In this document: piece after piece, positions 1 through 5,885 of the stretch | Position numbering within the stretch: the first letter of the stretch is position 1 | How the letters are laid out: the number at the start of each line of letters is the position of its first letter | DNA from: an uncultured Methanomethylovorans sp. | GTDB taxonomy: Archaea > Halobacteriota > Methanosarcinia > Methanosarcinales > Methanosarcinaceae | Length of the DNA stretch: 12,365 nucleotides | Direction: 5' to 3' | NCBI GenBank assembly: GCA_937968035.1 | Contig: CALBTS010000380.1 | Location: 1-12,365, forward strand | The notes under the pieces: generated by a model | The model's database searches: none | What the model saw: only the letters and a program-made list of their open reading frames with translations | Told to the model about the DNA's origin: nothing | Made by a program: the position numbers and the translations under genes

Positions 1-60
1 TTCATTCAATAGCCTGCCAACCACAAATCATCTAAACCTTCCTGCCATATAAAATACAGA

Positions 61-948
61 ATGATAGATGAAGTTATCAAAGTTTTTAAACAACTGGACA
101 ATAAGGACATACGTATCCTTACCGGCATAGAGATCGGAATGAAGAATTCCGAGTGGGTGCCTGTTGAAGATGTTATGAAGTACACCCGCATGACCTATGA
201 TCACATCTCTTTCAGGCTTAAGAAACTTGCTAAATTGAAACTGTTATCCTTCACAAGTATTCCATATGAAGGCTATCAGATCTATTTTGAAGGGTATGAT
301 GCCCTTGCTCTACACACATTCGTGCAGAGGAAGACTATCAGTGCCGTTGGCAACGAGATAGGTGTCGGTAAGGAATCTGTAGTACTGGAAGCCATAAAGG
401 AACCAGAGCTGGGAATAGGTGATCCGGAAGGTGTGGTGATAAAGTTCCACAGGGAAGGTCGTACCAGTTTCACGCAGGTAAAACGCAATCGTGGTCATAT
501 AGGTGACCGGGAGCACGTGTCATGGATATACGCAGCCCGCCTTGCAGCTAAACGCGAGGCAGATGTTATAAGCAAACTATATCCTGAAGTATCTGTTCCG
601 AAACTTATTGATCACAATCGGCACGCACTTGTCATGGATATTGCAAAAGGTTCATTGTTATACAAAACCAGGCTGGAGGAACCGCAATGGTTCATGGATG
701 AGATCTTCCGGCAATTGAAAATGACCTATTCTAAGGGTATCATCCATGCTGACATGAGCGAGTACAATATTTTTGTACACGAGGAAGGTGTGCAGATCAT
801 AGACTGGCCTCAGTATGTAGAGCCGTCACATCCCCATGCAGACGAACTGCTGGAGCGGGATATATCGAATATCCTCGCATATTTCAAACGCAAGTATGAG
901 CTGGAGGCAGAACTTGAAGGAACAGTGGCATATGTGAAGGGCCAGTGA
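61..948 (+). CDS. rio2: Rio2-type atypical serine/threonine protein kinase
   Basis: Archaeal RIO2 kinase, 295 aa. The family binds the pre-small ribosomal subunit and uses ATP hydrolysis or phosphorylation in late SSU maturation in the cytoplasm. Seen: an N-terminal winged-helix region (about residues 1-85, with the family-typical EWVPVED segment at 31-37), then a RIO kinase domain. The kinase has a glycine/P-loop at 98-106 (NEIGVGKES), the ATP-anchoring Lys128 in VVIKF, the catalytic loop H229-A-D231 with Asn236, and the metal-binding Asp248 in IIDW. All key residues are present, so it is probably active. The start at 61 fits the family N-terminus; no Shine-Dalgarno sequence is visible before it. 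The DUF460 gene follows after 39 bp in the same direction. Confidence 0.95.
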   Translation: MIDEVIKVFKQLDNKDIRILTGIEIGMKNSEWVPVEDVMKYTRMTYDHISFRLKKLAKLKLLSFTSIPYEGYQIYFEGYDALALHTFVQRKTISAVGNEIGVGKESVVLEAIKEPELGIGDPEGVVIKFHREGRTSFTQVKRNRGHIGDREHVSWIYAARLAAKREADVISKLYPEVSVPKLIDHNRHALVMDIAKGSLLYKTRLEEPQWFMDEIFRQLKMTYSKGIIHADMSEYNIFVHEEGVQIIDWPQYVEPSHPHADELLERDISNILAYFKRKYELEAELEGTVAYVKGQ

Positions 949-951
949 ACA

Positions 952-960
952 ACAATATAT
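952..960 (+). promoter_or_regulatory. possible TATA box for a near-leaderless DUF460 transcript
   Basis: The short rio2-DUF460 gap holds ACAATATAT, centred about 31 bp before the ATG at 988. Archaeal transcription usually starts about 25 bp after the TATA centre, which would leave a leader of only a few bases. No Shine-Dalgarno sequence is visible before 988, consistent with leaderless translation. Co-transcription with rio2 is equally possible. Confidence 0.3.
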
Positions 961-987
961 CCCAGCAACCCAATAATAACATAATAT

Positions 988-2958
988 ATGCATAGCGGCA
1001 TCATTTATGGCATTGATATCGCAAAAGGCTCCTCCAGGGCACAGGCGATACCCAAGTATGCTGTGGCCATCCTTAAAGAAGGCCAGGTGCAACGCCACAG
1101 CATGGTCAGCAGGAGCCGTATCCTAAAAATGGTAAAGGAGGATAAGCCTGATTATATCGCCGTGGATAACATATTCGAGCTCGCTCCTGATAAGGATGAG
1201 CTCATCCGTTTTCTTGATAAACTGCCTGACTCCACAAGGCTTATACAGGTAACAGGCGGCCTGCATCAGCAGCCTCTCCTGAAGCTTGCACAGGAGCATG
1301 GTATTTCCATGAACCAGTTCAGTCCCGGAGATGAAGCTGAAGCATGTGCCCGCCTCGCAGCTATGAGTGTAGGATGTGAGGTTTCTCTGTTCGAAGATGT
1401 TACAAGGATCAAGGTCAGCAGGGCAAGGTCTCTGGGAAGAGGCGGGTGGAGCCAGAACAGGTACAGACGGAAGGTCCATGGTGCCGTAAAAGAAAAAAGC
1501 CGGCTGATAGAGCAGATCCTGCGCAAGTTCTCCAAAGATACAGGCGTTGATTTTACTTCTAAGTCCATAGAGGGTTTCGGTGGCTATGTGCGCACCGAGT
1601 TCATAGTCAATAGCAATCGTGAGAAAATACCAGTCCATCCTTCCATTAATGCAGATGTGCAGGTGATCATCCGCAGTGTTGAACGCGATAAGATCAAGTA
1701 TATCCCTCTCACTCCATCCAAACGTAAATACACTATCGTTGGCATTGATCCCGGCACCACGGTGGGAATAGCCATTCTGTCTCTAGACGGTGATCTGCTT
1801 TTTTCAAACAGTTTCAGAGGTATGTCCCATGATCAGGTAGTCAAGCTGATATCAGATCACGGAAAGCCTGCTATTGTTGCAACAGATGTCTATCCGACAC
1901 CTGCGGCTGTGGAGAAGGTCCGCCGCAGTTTCAAGGCTATATTGGGAACTCCTGGTACTGAGCTGCGTGCTGAAGAAAAGATCGCCATGGCAAGACCTTT
2001 CGGTTATTCCAATGACCATGAAAGGGATTCCCTTGCTGCTGCTATTAATAGCTATCGTAATTACAAGAATATTTTCAGCAGAGTGGAGAAAAAGGCTCCG
2101 CGGTTTGCAGACCTGGACCTGATTAAGTACCATGTCATTAATGGTGATCCTATAGAGGAGGCAATAGAGAAAGTAACCGCTGTTCGCGTTCCTGTCAGAT
2201 CTGAAGCTGCCCCTGCAACAGGAGTGAGCATCGATGTAGATGAGCAGGTAAAAAGGCTTCAGGAGCTGATAAGACAGAAGAACGATATGATACATGACCT
2301 CAAGGAATACGTGCAGGAGTTAAAAGAAACCAATTCGGAGAAGGGAAGACGCATAGCAGAGATGGAAGGTCGTATAAATAAGCTGAAGAAAGCCGAATCC
2401 CGGGAGCTGCGTAAACAAAAAGAGATACAGATACGTGATACTGAGATATCGAGGCTCAGAATAGAGCTCAGTAGGTTAAAGCAGGCTCTGCAGGACTCAC
2501 GGCAGCATATCAAGAAACTTAAGCAGATCCGCAAGAAAGAGATCAAAGGCGAGGGCCTGCCTGTCAAAGTGGTGACAGCATTCACAAAAGAAGCCATCCA
2601 GCAGACAATGGACATGTATGGTCTCAAAAAAGGAGATGTTGTATTGCTTGAAGACTCCAGCGGAGGTGCTGCCGGTACAGCAGCCATACTGGTGGAAACA
2701 GGTATAAGGGCTGTGATAGTAAAAGATGATATTTCACATGCGGCCAGTGAAGCTTTTTTCCAGGGGAACGTGCCTTTGCTTAAGGATGTAGATGTTCAAA
2801 GGTTCGATGATTTCGCTACTGTGGACCCCAAGGTTCTGGAACAGGCATTGTCCGCATGGCAGGAAGATGCAAAGAAAAAGAGGCGCGACCAGGAACATCA
2901 GCATCTGACATCCCTGCTCGAAGAATATCGCAGTGAGCGGCGGCGTGGTCTTGCCTGA
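988..2958 (+). CDS. DUF460 / COG2433 protein: tandem RNase H-like (RuvC/YqgF-type) fold, coiled coil and C-terminal alpha/beta domain
   Basis: A 656-aa member of an archaeal family annotated as predicted RuvC/YqgF-type nuclease; the role is unproven. Seen: a clear RNase H-like segment at about 247-365, with GIDPGTTVG (Asp254), IVATD (Asp300) and NDHERDSLAAA (Asp343, Asp347), the acid spacing expected of RuvC/YqgF folds. A similar but weaker segment occupies about 1-130: YGID with Asp10, IAVD with Asp60, and DEAEACARLAA with Asp115 and Glu118. A basic stretch (139-180) follows the first segment. Residues about 415-522 form a long charged coiled coil. Residues about 525-620 form an alpha/beta domain with DDISHAASEAF (His584), and the C-terminus is very basic. 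It lies 39 bp after rio2 and is convergent with the DUF2148 gene, 3 bp between stops. Family assignment is strong; nuclease activity and any pre-rRNA role are inference. Confidence 0.88.
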   Translation: MHSGIIYGIDIAKGSSRAQAIPKYAVAILKEGQVQRHSMVSRSRILKMVKEDKPDYIAVDNIFELAPDKDELIRFLDKLPDSTRLIQVTGGLHQQPLLKLAQEHGISMNQFSPGDEAEACARLAAMSVGCEVSLFEDVTRIKVSRARSLGRGGWSQNRYRRKVHGAVKEKSRLIEQILRKFSKDTGVDFTSKSIEGFGGYVRTEFIVNSNREKIPVHPSINADVQVIIRSVERDKIKYIPLTPSKRKYTIVGIDPGTTVGIAILSLDGDLLFSNSFRGMSHDQVVKLISDHGKPAIVATDVYPTPAAVEKVRRSFKAILGTPGTELRAEEKIAMARPFGYSNDHERDSLAAAINSYRNYKNIFSRVEKKAPRFADLDLIKYHVINGDPIEEAIEKVTAVRVPVRSEAAPATGVSIDVDEQVKRLQELIRQKNDMIHDLKEYVQELKETNSEKGRRIAEMEGRINKLKKAESRELRKQKEIQIRDTEISRLRIELSRLKQALQDSRQHIKKLKQIRKKEIKGEGLPVKVVTAFTKEAIQQTMDMYGLKKGDVVLLEDSSGGAAGTAAILVETGIRAVIVKDDISHAASEAFFQGNVPLLKDVDVQRFDDFATVDPKVLEQALSAWQEDAKKKRRDQEHQHLTSLLEEYRSERRRGLA

Positions 2959-2961
2959 AAC

Positions 2962-3513
2962 TTAAGGCCATTTCCGGTCAAAGAAAATGTTCTTGCCCTT
3001 GACACTTAAAGGAATTGCCATGGCGATGTCGGCCTTTATCATCTCTGCTGTAATGGCTGCAGTACCGGCGCTGTAGAATATCCTGTTGTCAAGGCAAAGA
3101 TCTTTGGCCCTGGCTGCAGCACATCCCAGAGCGATCCCCAGGTCAATATATTTAATACTACATTGTGGGCCCTTGAAATCTGTCTTTACCTTTTGTGCTT
3201 CAAGCATCTGATCACATTCTTTATAGCCACAAGCCCCACAGTTAAGTCCTGCAACACCCGCGCTGCGCAGACCGATGAGCACCACAGCATCAGCTTTTCT
3301 TATATTCTGTGCATCCCTTTTGAAGAATGCGAAGTGATCTCCTCTTTCATCTGCCATACCTTCCATGAATCTGGCCAGCGTTTCCTGTTCATCTTGCTCA
3401 AGGATACCGGTCACAATGTCATCCTTGCCTTTGGCTTTGGGTGCGGTGCGCGCTGCCACTAGTATCTCCCTGGCAAGGGTACCTATACACTCTAGTTCAG
3501 GATCCTCTATCAT
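2962..3513 (-). CDS. DUF2148 (COG4739) ferredoxin-domain protein
   Basis: A 183-aa soluble protein of the DUF2148 family, described as containing a ferredoxin-type domain; its reaction is unknown. Seen: C92-x2-C95-x4-C100-x17-C118, the spacing of the small 4Fe-4S module also found in the acetyl-CoA decarbonylase gamma subunit, plus Cys131 and Cys140 that might bind a second metal or form a redox pair. The N-terminal AARTAPKAKGKDD stretch (20-32) is typical of the family. The start at 3513 fits the family N-terminus; the frame stays open upstream but I see no other good start codon. The gene is divergent from mobA, sharing a 126-bp promoter region with a perfect inverted repeat, so it may be regulated. 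A redox role is inference. Confidence 0.85.
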   Translation of the reverse strand: MIEDPELECIGTLAREILVAARTAPKAKGKDDIVTGILEQDEQETLARFMEGMADERGDHFAFFKRDAQNIRKADAVVLIGLRSAGVAGLNCGACGYKECDQMLEAQKVKTDFKGPQCSIKYIDLGIALGCAAARAKDLCLDNRIFYSAGTAAITAEMIKADIAMAIPLSVKGKNIFFDRKWP

Positions 3514-3535
3514 GCCTTTAACTAGGCAGGAATCT

Positions 3536-3561
3536 ATTTTAAGTATTACGAAGCTTAAAAT
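3536..3561. promoter_or_regulatory. perfect 8-bp inverted repeat, candidate operator for the DUF2148 gene
   Basis: ATTTTAAG (3536-3543) and CTTAAAAT (3554-3561) are exact inverted copies separated by 10 bases. The 18-bp arm-to-arm spacing suits a dimeric helix-turn-helix regulator. The repeat lies 23-48 bp upstream of the DUF2148 start, just downstream of AT-rich TATA candidates on the minus strand, so a bound protein could cover the transcription start. An operator role is inference; the symmetry is exact. Confidence 0.45.
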
Positions 3562-3574
3562 CGACGGAAAGGTC

Positions 3575-3600
3575 TAATATTGCATAATATTATAATAATA
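3575..3600. promoter_or_regulatory. AT-rich bidirectional promoter between the DUF2148 gene and mobA
   Basis: The tract contains two direct copies of TAATATT (3575-3581 and 3585-3591) and a TATA-like TATTATAATAAT at 3589-3600. For mobA, the TATA centre near 3594 predicts a start near 3620, about 20 bases before the ATG. On the minus strand the TAATATT copies could serve the DUF2148 gene, with a start near 3553-3560. Confidence 0.5.
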
Positions 3601-3628
3601 CGTTTGGATGTTAGTTATTGATCTGATC

Positions 3629-3633
3629 GGTGA
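3629..3633 (+). promoter_or_regulatory. Shine-Dalgarno site of mobA
   Basis: GGTGA, within GGTGAGG, lies 6 bases before the ATG at 3640. It pairs with the anti-SD tail of archaeal 16S rRNA and supports this start. Confidence 0.6.
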
Positions 3634-3639
3634 GGTTCA

Positions 3640-4263
3640 ATGCAAAGGTCGGCACTGATACTGGCTGGTGGAAAAGGGACAAGGCTTGGAGAACAGGAGA
3701 AAGCTTTGCTTACCTTTAAGGATAAAACCTTACTGGAAAAAGCTGTAGATGTCTTGCAGCCGTTGGTAGACGAAGTGATCATTTCAGTAAGGGACCAGAA
3801 ACAGCAGGAAATCTTCTCACGATTTGTCAAAGGTGTGGTCTTTTTGTGTGACAAATATCAGGGGAGAGGTCCTCTTGCCGGGATACTGGAAGGCATGAGG
3901 GCAGCATCCGGTAACTATGTATTCGTGGTGGCTTGTGATATGCCTTTTCTCCAACCTGACGTTATCGATCTTTTGTTCAAGGAGGCGGTTGGCCATGGTG
4001 CAGCTGTCCCGACATGGAGAGATGGCCGAAAAGAGCCTTTACATGCAGTTTATAATAGAGAACAGCTGATACCTGTTGTAGAAAGATCTATACTTATGAA
4101 TGATCATCGTGTGATGGCTGCTGTGTCGCAGTTACATGATATCAGATTCATAAGCGTGGATCTGATCAGGCTCATCGACAGGGAACTTGTGTCCTTTGCC
4201 AACATCAATACGCCGACAGATCTGGAACAGATAATTAAAAAGGGGGTTTACTATAATGGATAA
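3640..4263 (+). CDS. mobA: molybdenum cofactor guanylyltransferase MobA
   Basis: A 207-aa nucleotidyltransferase that transfers GMP from GTP to molybdopterin, forming the guanine dinucleotide cofactor. In methanogens this cofactor serves Mo/W enzymes such as formylmethanofuran dehydrogenase. Seen: the GTP-binding signature LAGGKGTRLGEQEKALL (8-24, with Lys21), GPLAGILEGM (77-86), the metal-binding Asp100 in VVACDMPFL, and the family C-terminal NTPTDL (190-195). The length is normal (about 190-210 aa). It has its own promoter and SD and overlaps the next gene by 8 bp (start codon inside ATGGATAA), so the two are almost certainly co-transcribed and translationally coupled. A different sugar-nucleotide or cofactor nucleotidyltransferase is a remote alternative. 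Confidence 0.93.
   Translation: MQRSALILAGGKGTRLGEQEKALLTFKDKTLLEKAVDVLQPLVDEVIISVRDQKQQEIFSRFVKGVVFLCDKYQGRGPLAGILEGMRAASGNYVFVVACDMPFLQPDVIDLLFKEAVGHGAAVPTWRDGRKEPLHAVYNREQLIPVVERSILMNDHRVMAAVSQLHDIRFISVDLIRLIDRELVSFANINTPTDLEQIIKKGVYYNG
4241..4246 (+). promoter_or_regulatory. Shine-Dalgarno site inside the mobA 3' end
   Basis: AGGGGG lies 9 bases before the ATG at 4256, within the last codons of mobA. It supports the overlapping start of the downstream gene and translational coupling. Confidence 0.65.
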
Positions 4264-4771
4264 ATGTATGGTCATCGATAAGGCTATTAAAAGGATAGCA
4301 AATGATTATGATCTTAACATAGATATTGTTATGAACGCTATTGAAGGCTCCAGATGTCCTTTTGATATCGATCGGATGGTCGAGGAGGGCAGTTTCTGTT
4401 TCAGGGGACCGGATGATGAATCGAAAGCTGATAATGCGTCCATCTGTCTCGCTTCCAAGATACTTGCCAACAAAGGTGTGCAAGAATGTATTCTGCCTAT
4501 CATATGCAACAGGATCAAGGCATGGGACCATGAGAACATTGAAGACCTGCTGAGCTTGCTACGGCAAGTAGTTAGTATAATGGAACTGAACCCCGAAGAT
4601 CATCCCCTTCTGGAAACCTGCGGCCTTGATATCGATCATTTACCTTCTGAAAATATTATACAGTACATGCGGCCGGCTTGCAAGATATGGGCAATGGACA
4701 AAAAAGGGATGTGCCTTATAGGCAGTGACGCAAATGAAATGATCCACATTGATGATATACCAAGAACATAG
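4256..4771 (+). CDS. uncharacterized cysteine-rich protein coupled to mobA
   Basis: A 171-aa acidic protein that I do not recognise. It has nine cysteines, at 4, 34, 48, 64, 78, 84, 122, 142 and 153. They are scattered, not in CxxC pairs, so this is neither a classical ferredoxin nor a zinc ribbon; some may bind a metal or cofactor. There is no signal peptide or membrane segment. The N-terminal half looks helical, and MRPACKIW (138-145) near the C-terminus could be a metal or substrate contact. An SD at 4241 and the 8-bp overlap with mobA make the reading frame secure and suggest a role tied to molybdopterin cofactor use, which is inference by context. A T-run follows 20 bp after the stop. 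Confidence 0.75.
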   Translation: MDKCMVIDKAIKRIANDYDLNIDIVMNAIEGSRCPFDIDRMVEEGSFCFRGPDDESKADNASICLASKILANKGVQECILPIICNRIKAWDHENIEDLLSLLRQVVSIMELNPEDHPLLETCGLDIDHLPSENIIQYMRPACKIWAMDKKGMCLIGSDANEMIHIDDIPRT

Positions 4772-4790
4772 TTAAGGGAGGCTTTAAGAG

Positions 4791-4796
4791 TTTTTT
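4791..4796 (+). terminator. U-tract terminator after the mobA operon
   Basis: TTTTTT starts 20 bases after the stop of the mobA-coupled gene, the type of U-rich signal at which archaeal RNA polymerase terminates. It borders the stop codon of the convergent DUF1638 gene (4795-4797). Confidence 0.5.
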
Positions 4797-5631
4797 ACTT
4801 GCACACGCTTTTTATGGCGTTTTTTGCATCCAAATAACATCTTTCCACGATCTCTGCGTTCCCGGTCATCGAGATGATCTCCAGTCCAAACATATCGGCA
4901 AATTTCTTTATGTTTTCCTCAAAAGTCGGATCGTATCGTGTACCTTTTTCTATCTTTACAATGCGGCTGATGTGATGCCGTTTAAAGGAATCACATATAG
5001 TTTCCATATCTTCCTGTCTATTTCCCGGTGCATCCAGATCTTTCCAGTTGGATGCCCACATAGGAGTAAAAAATAGTGTGCCATTTCCTCTGCACACTTC
5101 AAAGGCTTCTTCGTATTGCCTGTTACCACCAAGAGCTATGCTTATACAGTCATCGACTCTGTTGCTCTCTCCGTCCCTTAACAGATATATGGGGCATCTG
5201 ATGTGTGACAGGTCCTTCTCTATATTTTGCAGGGAATTACCGCACAGACCGTAGAACAACAGAATGCCATCCGAATAAGCAGACATTTGTTCCACTGCTG
5301 CGTATACTCCTTTGCGCAACAATGTAAGGTCCCTGTGTAGTCCCAGTTCAAGGACGTGCACCACTAATATAAAATCCTCTGGAGGTTTATTTATGAATAA
5401 CCGCTTAAAAATGTTGCTCTTACAGGAACTTTTGGTCTGCTGCAACATTTCCGATATCTTATCATCAGGCACAGATGCAAAATGTATATTGACTGCTTTA
5501 AGACGCCGGAAGAGACCCTGGGCTTCCTTTGTATCTGTAACTAATAGATAGTCAAAGGCAGTTTCCAATGATATGACGTGAAAAAGCTCCTCTTCGAGTA
5601 TCCTGCAAGCTATTATCGACATCACTGGCAT
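4795..5631 (-). CDS. DUF1638 domain protein
   Basis: A 278-aa soluble protein of the DUF1638 family, common in methylotrophic methanogens and some anaerobic bacteria. From memory, members often sit near corrinoid methyltransferase genes; the molecular function is unknown. Seen: the family segments LLFYGLCGNSL (124-134), LLRDGESNRVDDC (150-162) followed by a GGNRQY turn (168-173), and GTLFFTPMWASNW (184-196). Cys130, Cys162, Cys9 and Cys146 lie in or near conserved segments and could bind metal. An SD (GGAG at 5640-5643) lies 8 bases before the ATG at 5631; a second ATG is codon 4. No methyltransferase or corrinoid protein gene is in this window, so the gene stands alone. Upstream are a palindromic TATA and an inverted repeat that may control it. 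Confidence 0.82.
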   Translation of the reverse strand: MPVMSIIACRILEEELFHVISLETAFDYLLVTDTKEAQGLFRRLKAVNIHFASVPDDKISEMLQQTKSSCKSNIFKRLFINKPPEDFILVVHVLELGLHRDLTLLRKGVYAAVEQMSAYSDGILLFYGLCGNSLQNIEKDLSHIRCPIYLLRDGESNRVDDCISIALGGNRQYEEAFEVCRGNGTLFFTPMWASNWKDLDAPGNRQEDMETICDSFKRHHISRIVKIEKGTRYDPTFEENIKKFADMFGLEIISMTGNAEIVERCYLDAKNAIKSVCK

Positions 5632-5696
5632 GTAATGTTCTCCGGATATAAAGTTGGATATTTCAAACTTCTAACAGAATGATCTTTATCTGCTTT

Positions 5697-5713
5697 AAAA
5701 GATAGCATCTTTT
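5697..5713. promoter_or_regulatory. inverted repeat, candidate operator upstream of the DUF1638 gene
   Basis: AAAAGAT (5697-5703) and ATCTTTT (5707-5713) are perfect inverted copies around AGC. The TATA candidate at 5728-5737 predicts a minus-strand transcription start near 5706, inside this repeat, a typical position for an archaeal repressor. As a 3-nt-loop hairpin it could also form in RNA, though it is weak. Confidence 0.4.
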
Positions 5714-5727
5714 GATTCTATGAGCAT

Positions 5728-5737
5728 GTATATATAC
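5728..5737 (-). promoter_or_regulatory. palindromic TATA box, probably for the DUF1638 gene
   Basis: GTATATATAC is fully symmetric and could seat TBP in either direction. For the minus strand it predicts a start near 5706 and a leader of about 75 bases for the DUF1638 gene. For the plus strand the start would be near 5758, but the TPR gene has a better TATA closer to it. Confidence 0.45.
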
Positions 5738-5788
5738 AATAATTCTTATCATATAAAGGGTGGTTTTACAAGCCGGCTGTATCTTATA

Positions 5789-5797
5789 TTTATAAAA
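5789..5797 (+). promoter_or_regulatory. TATA box for the TPR gene
   Basis: TTTATAAAA is a near-ideal archaeal TATA element. It predicts a start near 5820 and a leader of about 65 bases. The SD AGAGG (5873-5877) lies 8 bases before the ATG at 5886. Confidence 0.55.
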
Positions 5798-5885
5798 ATA
5801 TCGAGCTTATGTAACCGGTATTGTCAGAACGATAGTATATTATTGAGGTCAGGGTAAGATCATCATATGTTCAGAGGATAGGGTC

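Noticed and set aside
47..56. TATA-like ATATAAAATA just before rio2
   Set aside because: It is only 5-14 bases before the ATG. Transcription from it would begin inside the coding region, so it cannot serve this start.
1123..1638. Minus-strand open frame (171 codons) opposite DUF460
   Set aside because: Antisense to a well-supported coding region, with no recognisable domain and no ribosome binding site.
1852..2295. Minus-strand open frame (147 codons) opposite DUF460
   Set aside because: Antisense shadow of the second RNase H-like domain and linker; the composition is not protein-like.
3514..3527. GCCT-N6-AGGC stem directly before the DUF2148 start
   Set aside because: A four-pair stem is too weak to support a regulatory claim.
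5767..5781. TACAAGCCGGCTGTA near-palindrome
   Set aside because: Only the 8-base core AGCCGGCT is exact. The outer bases pair only with a bulge, and it does not coincide with a clear promoter element, so it may be chance.
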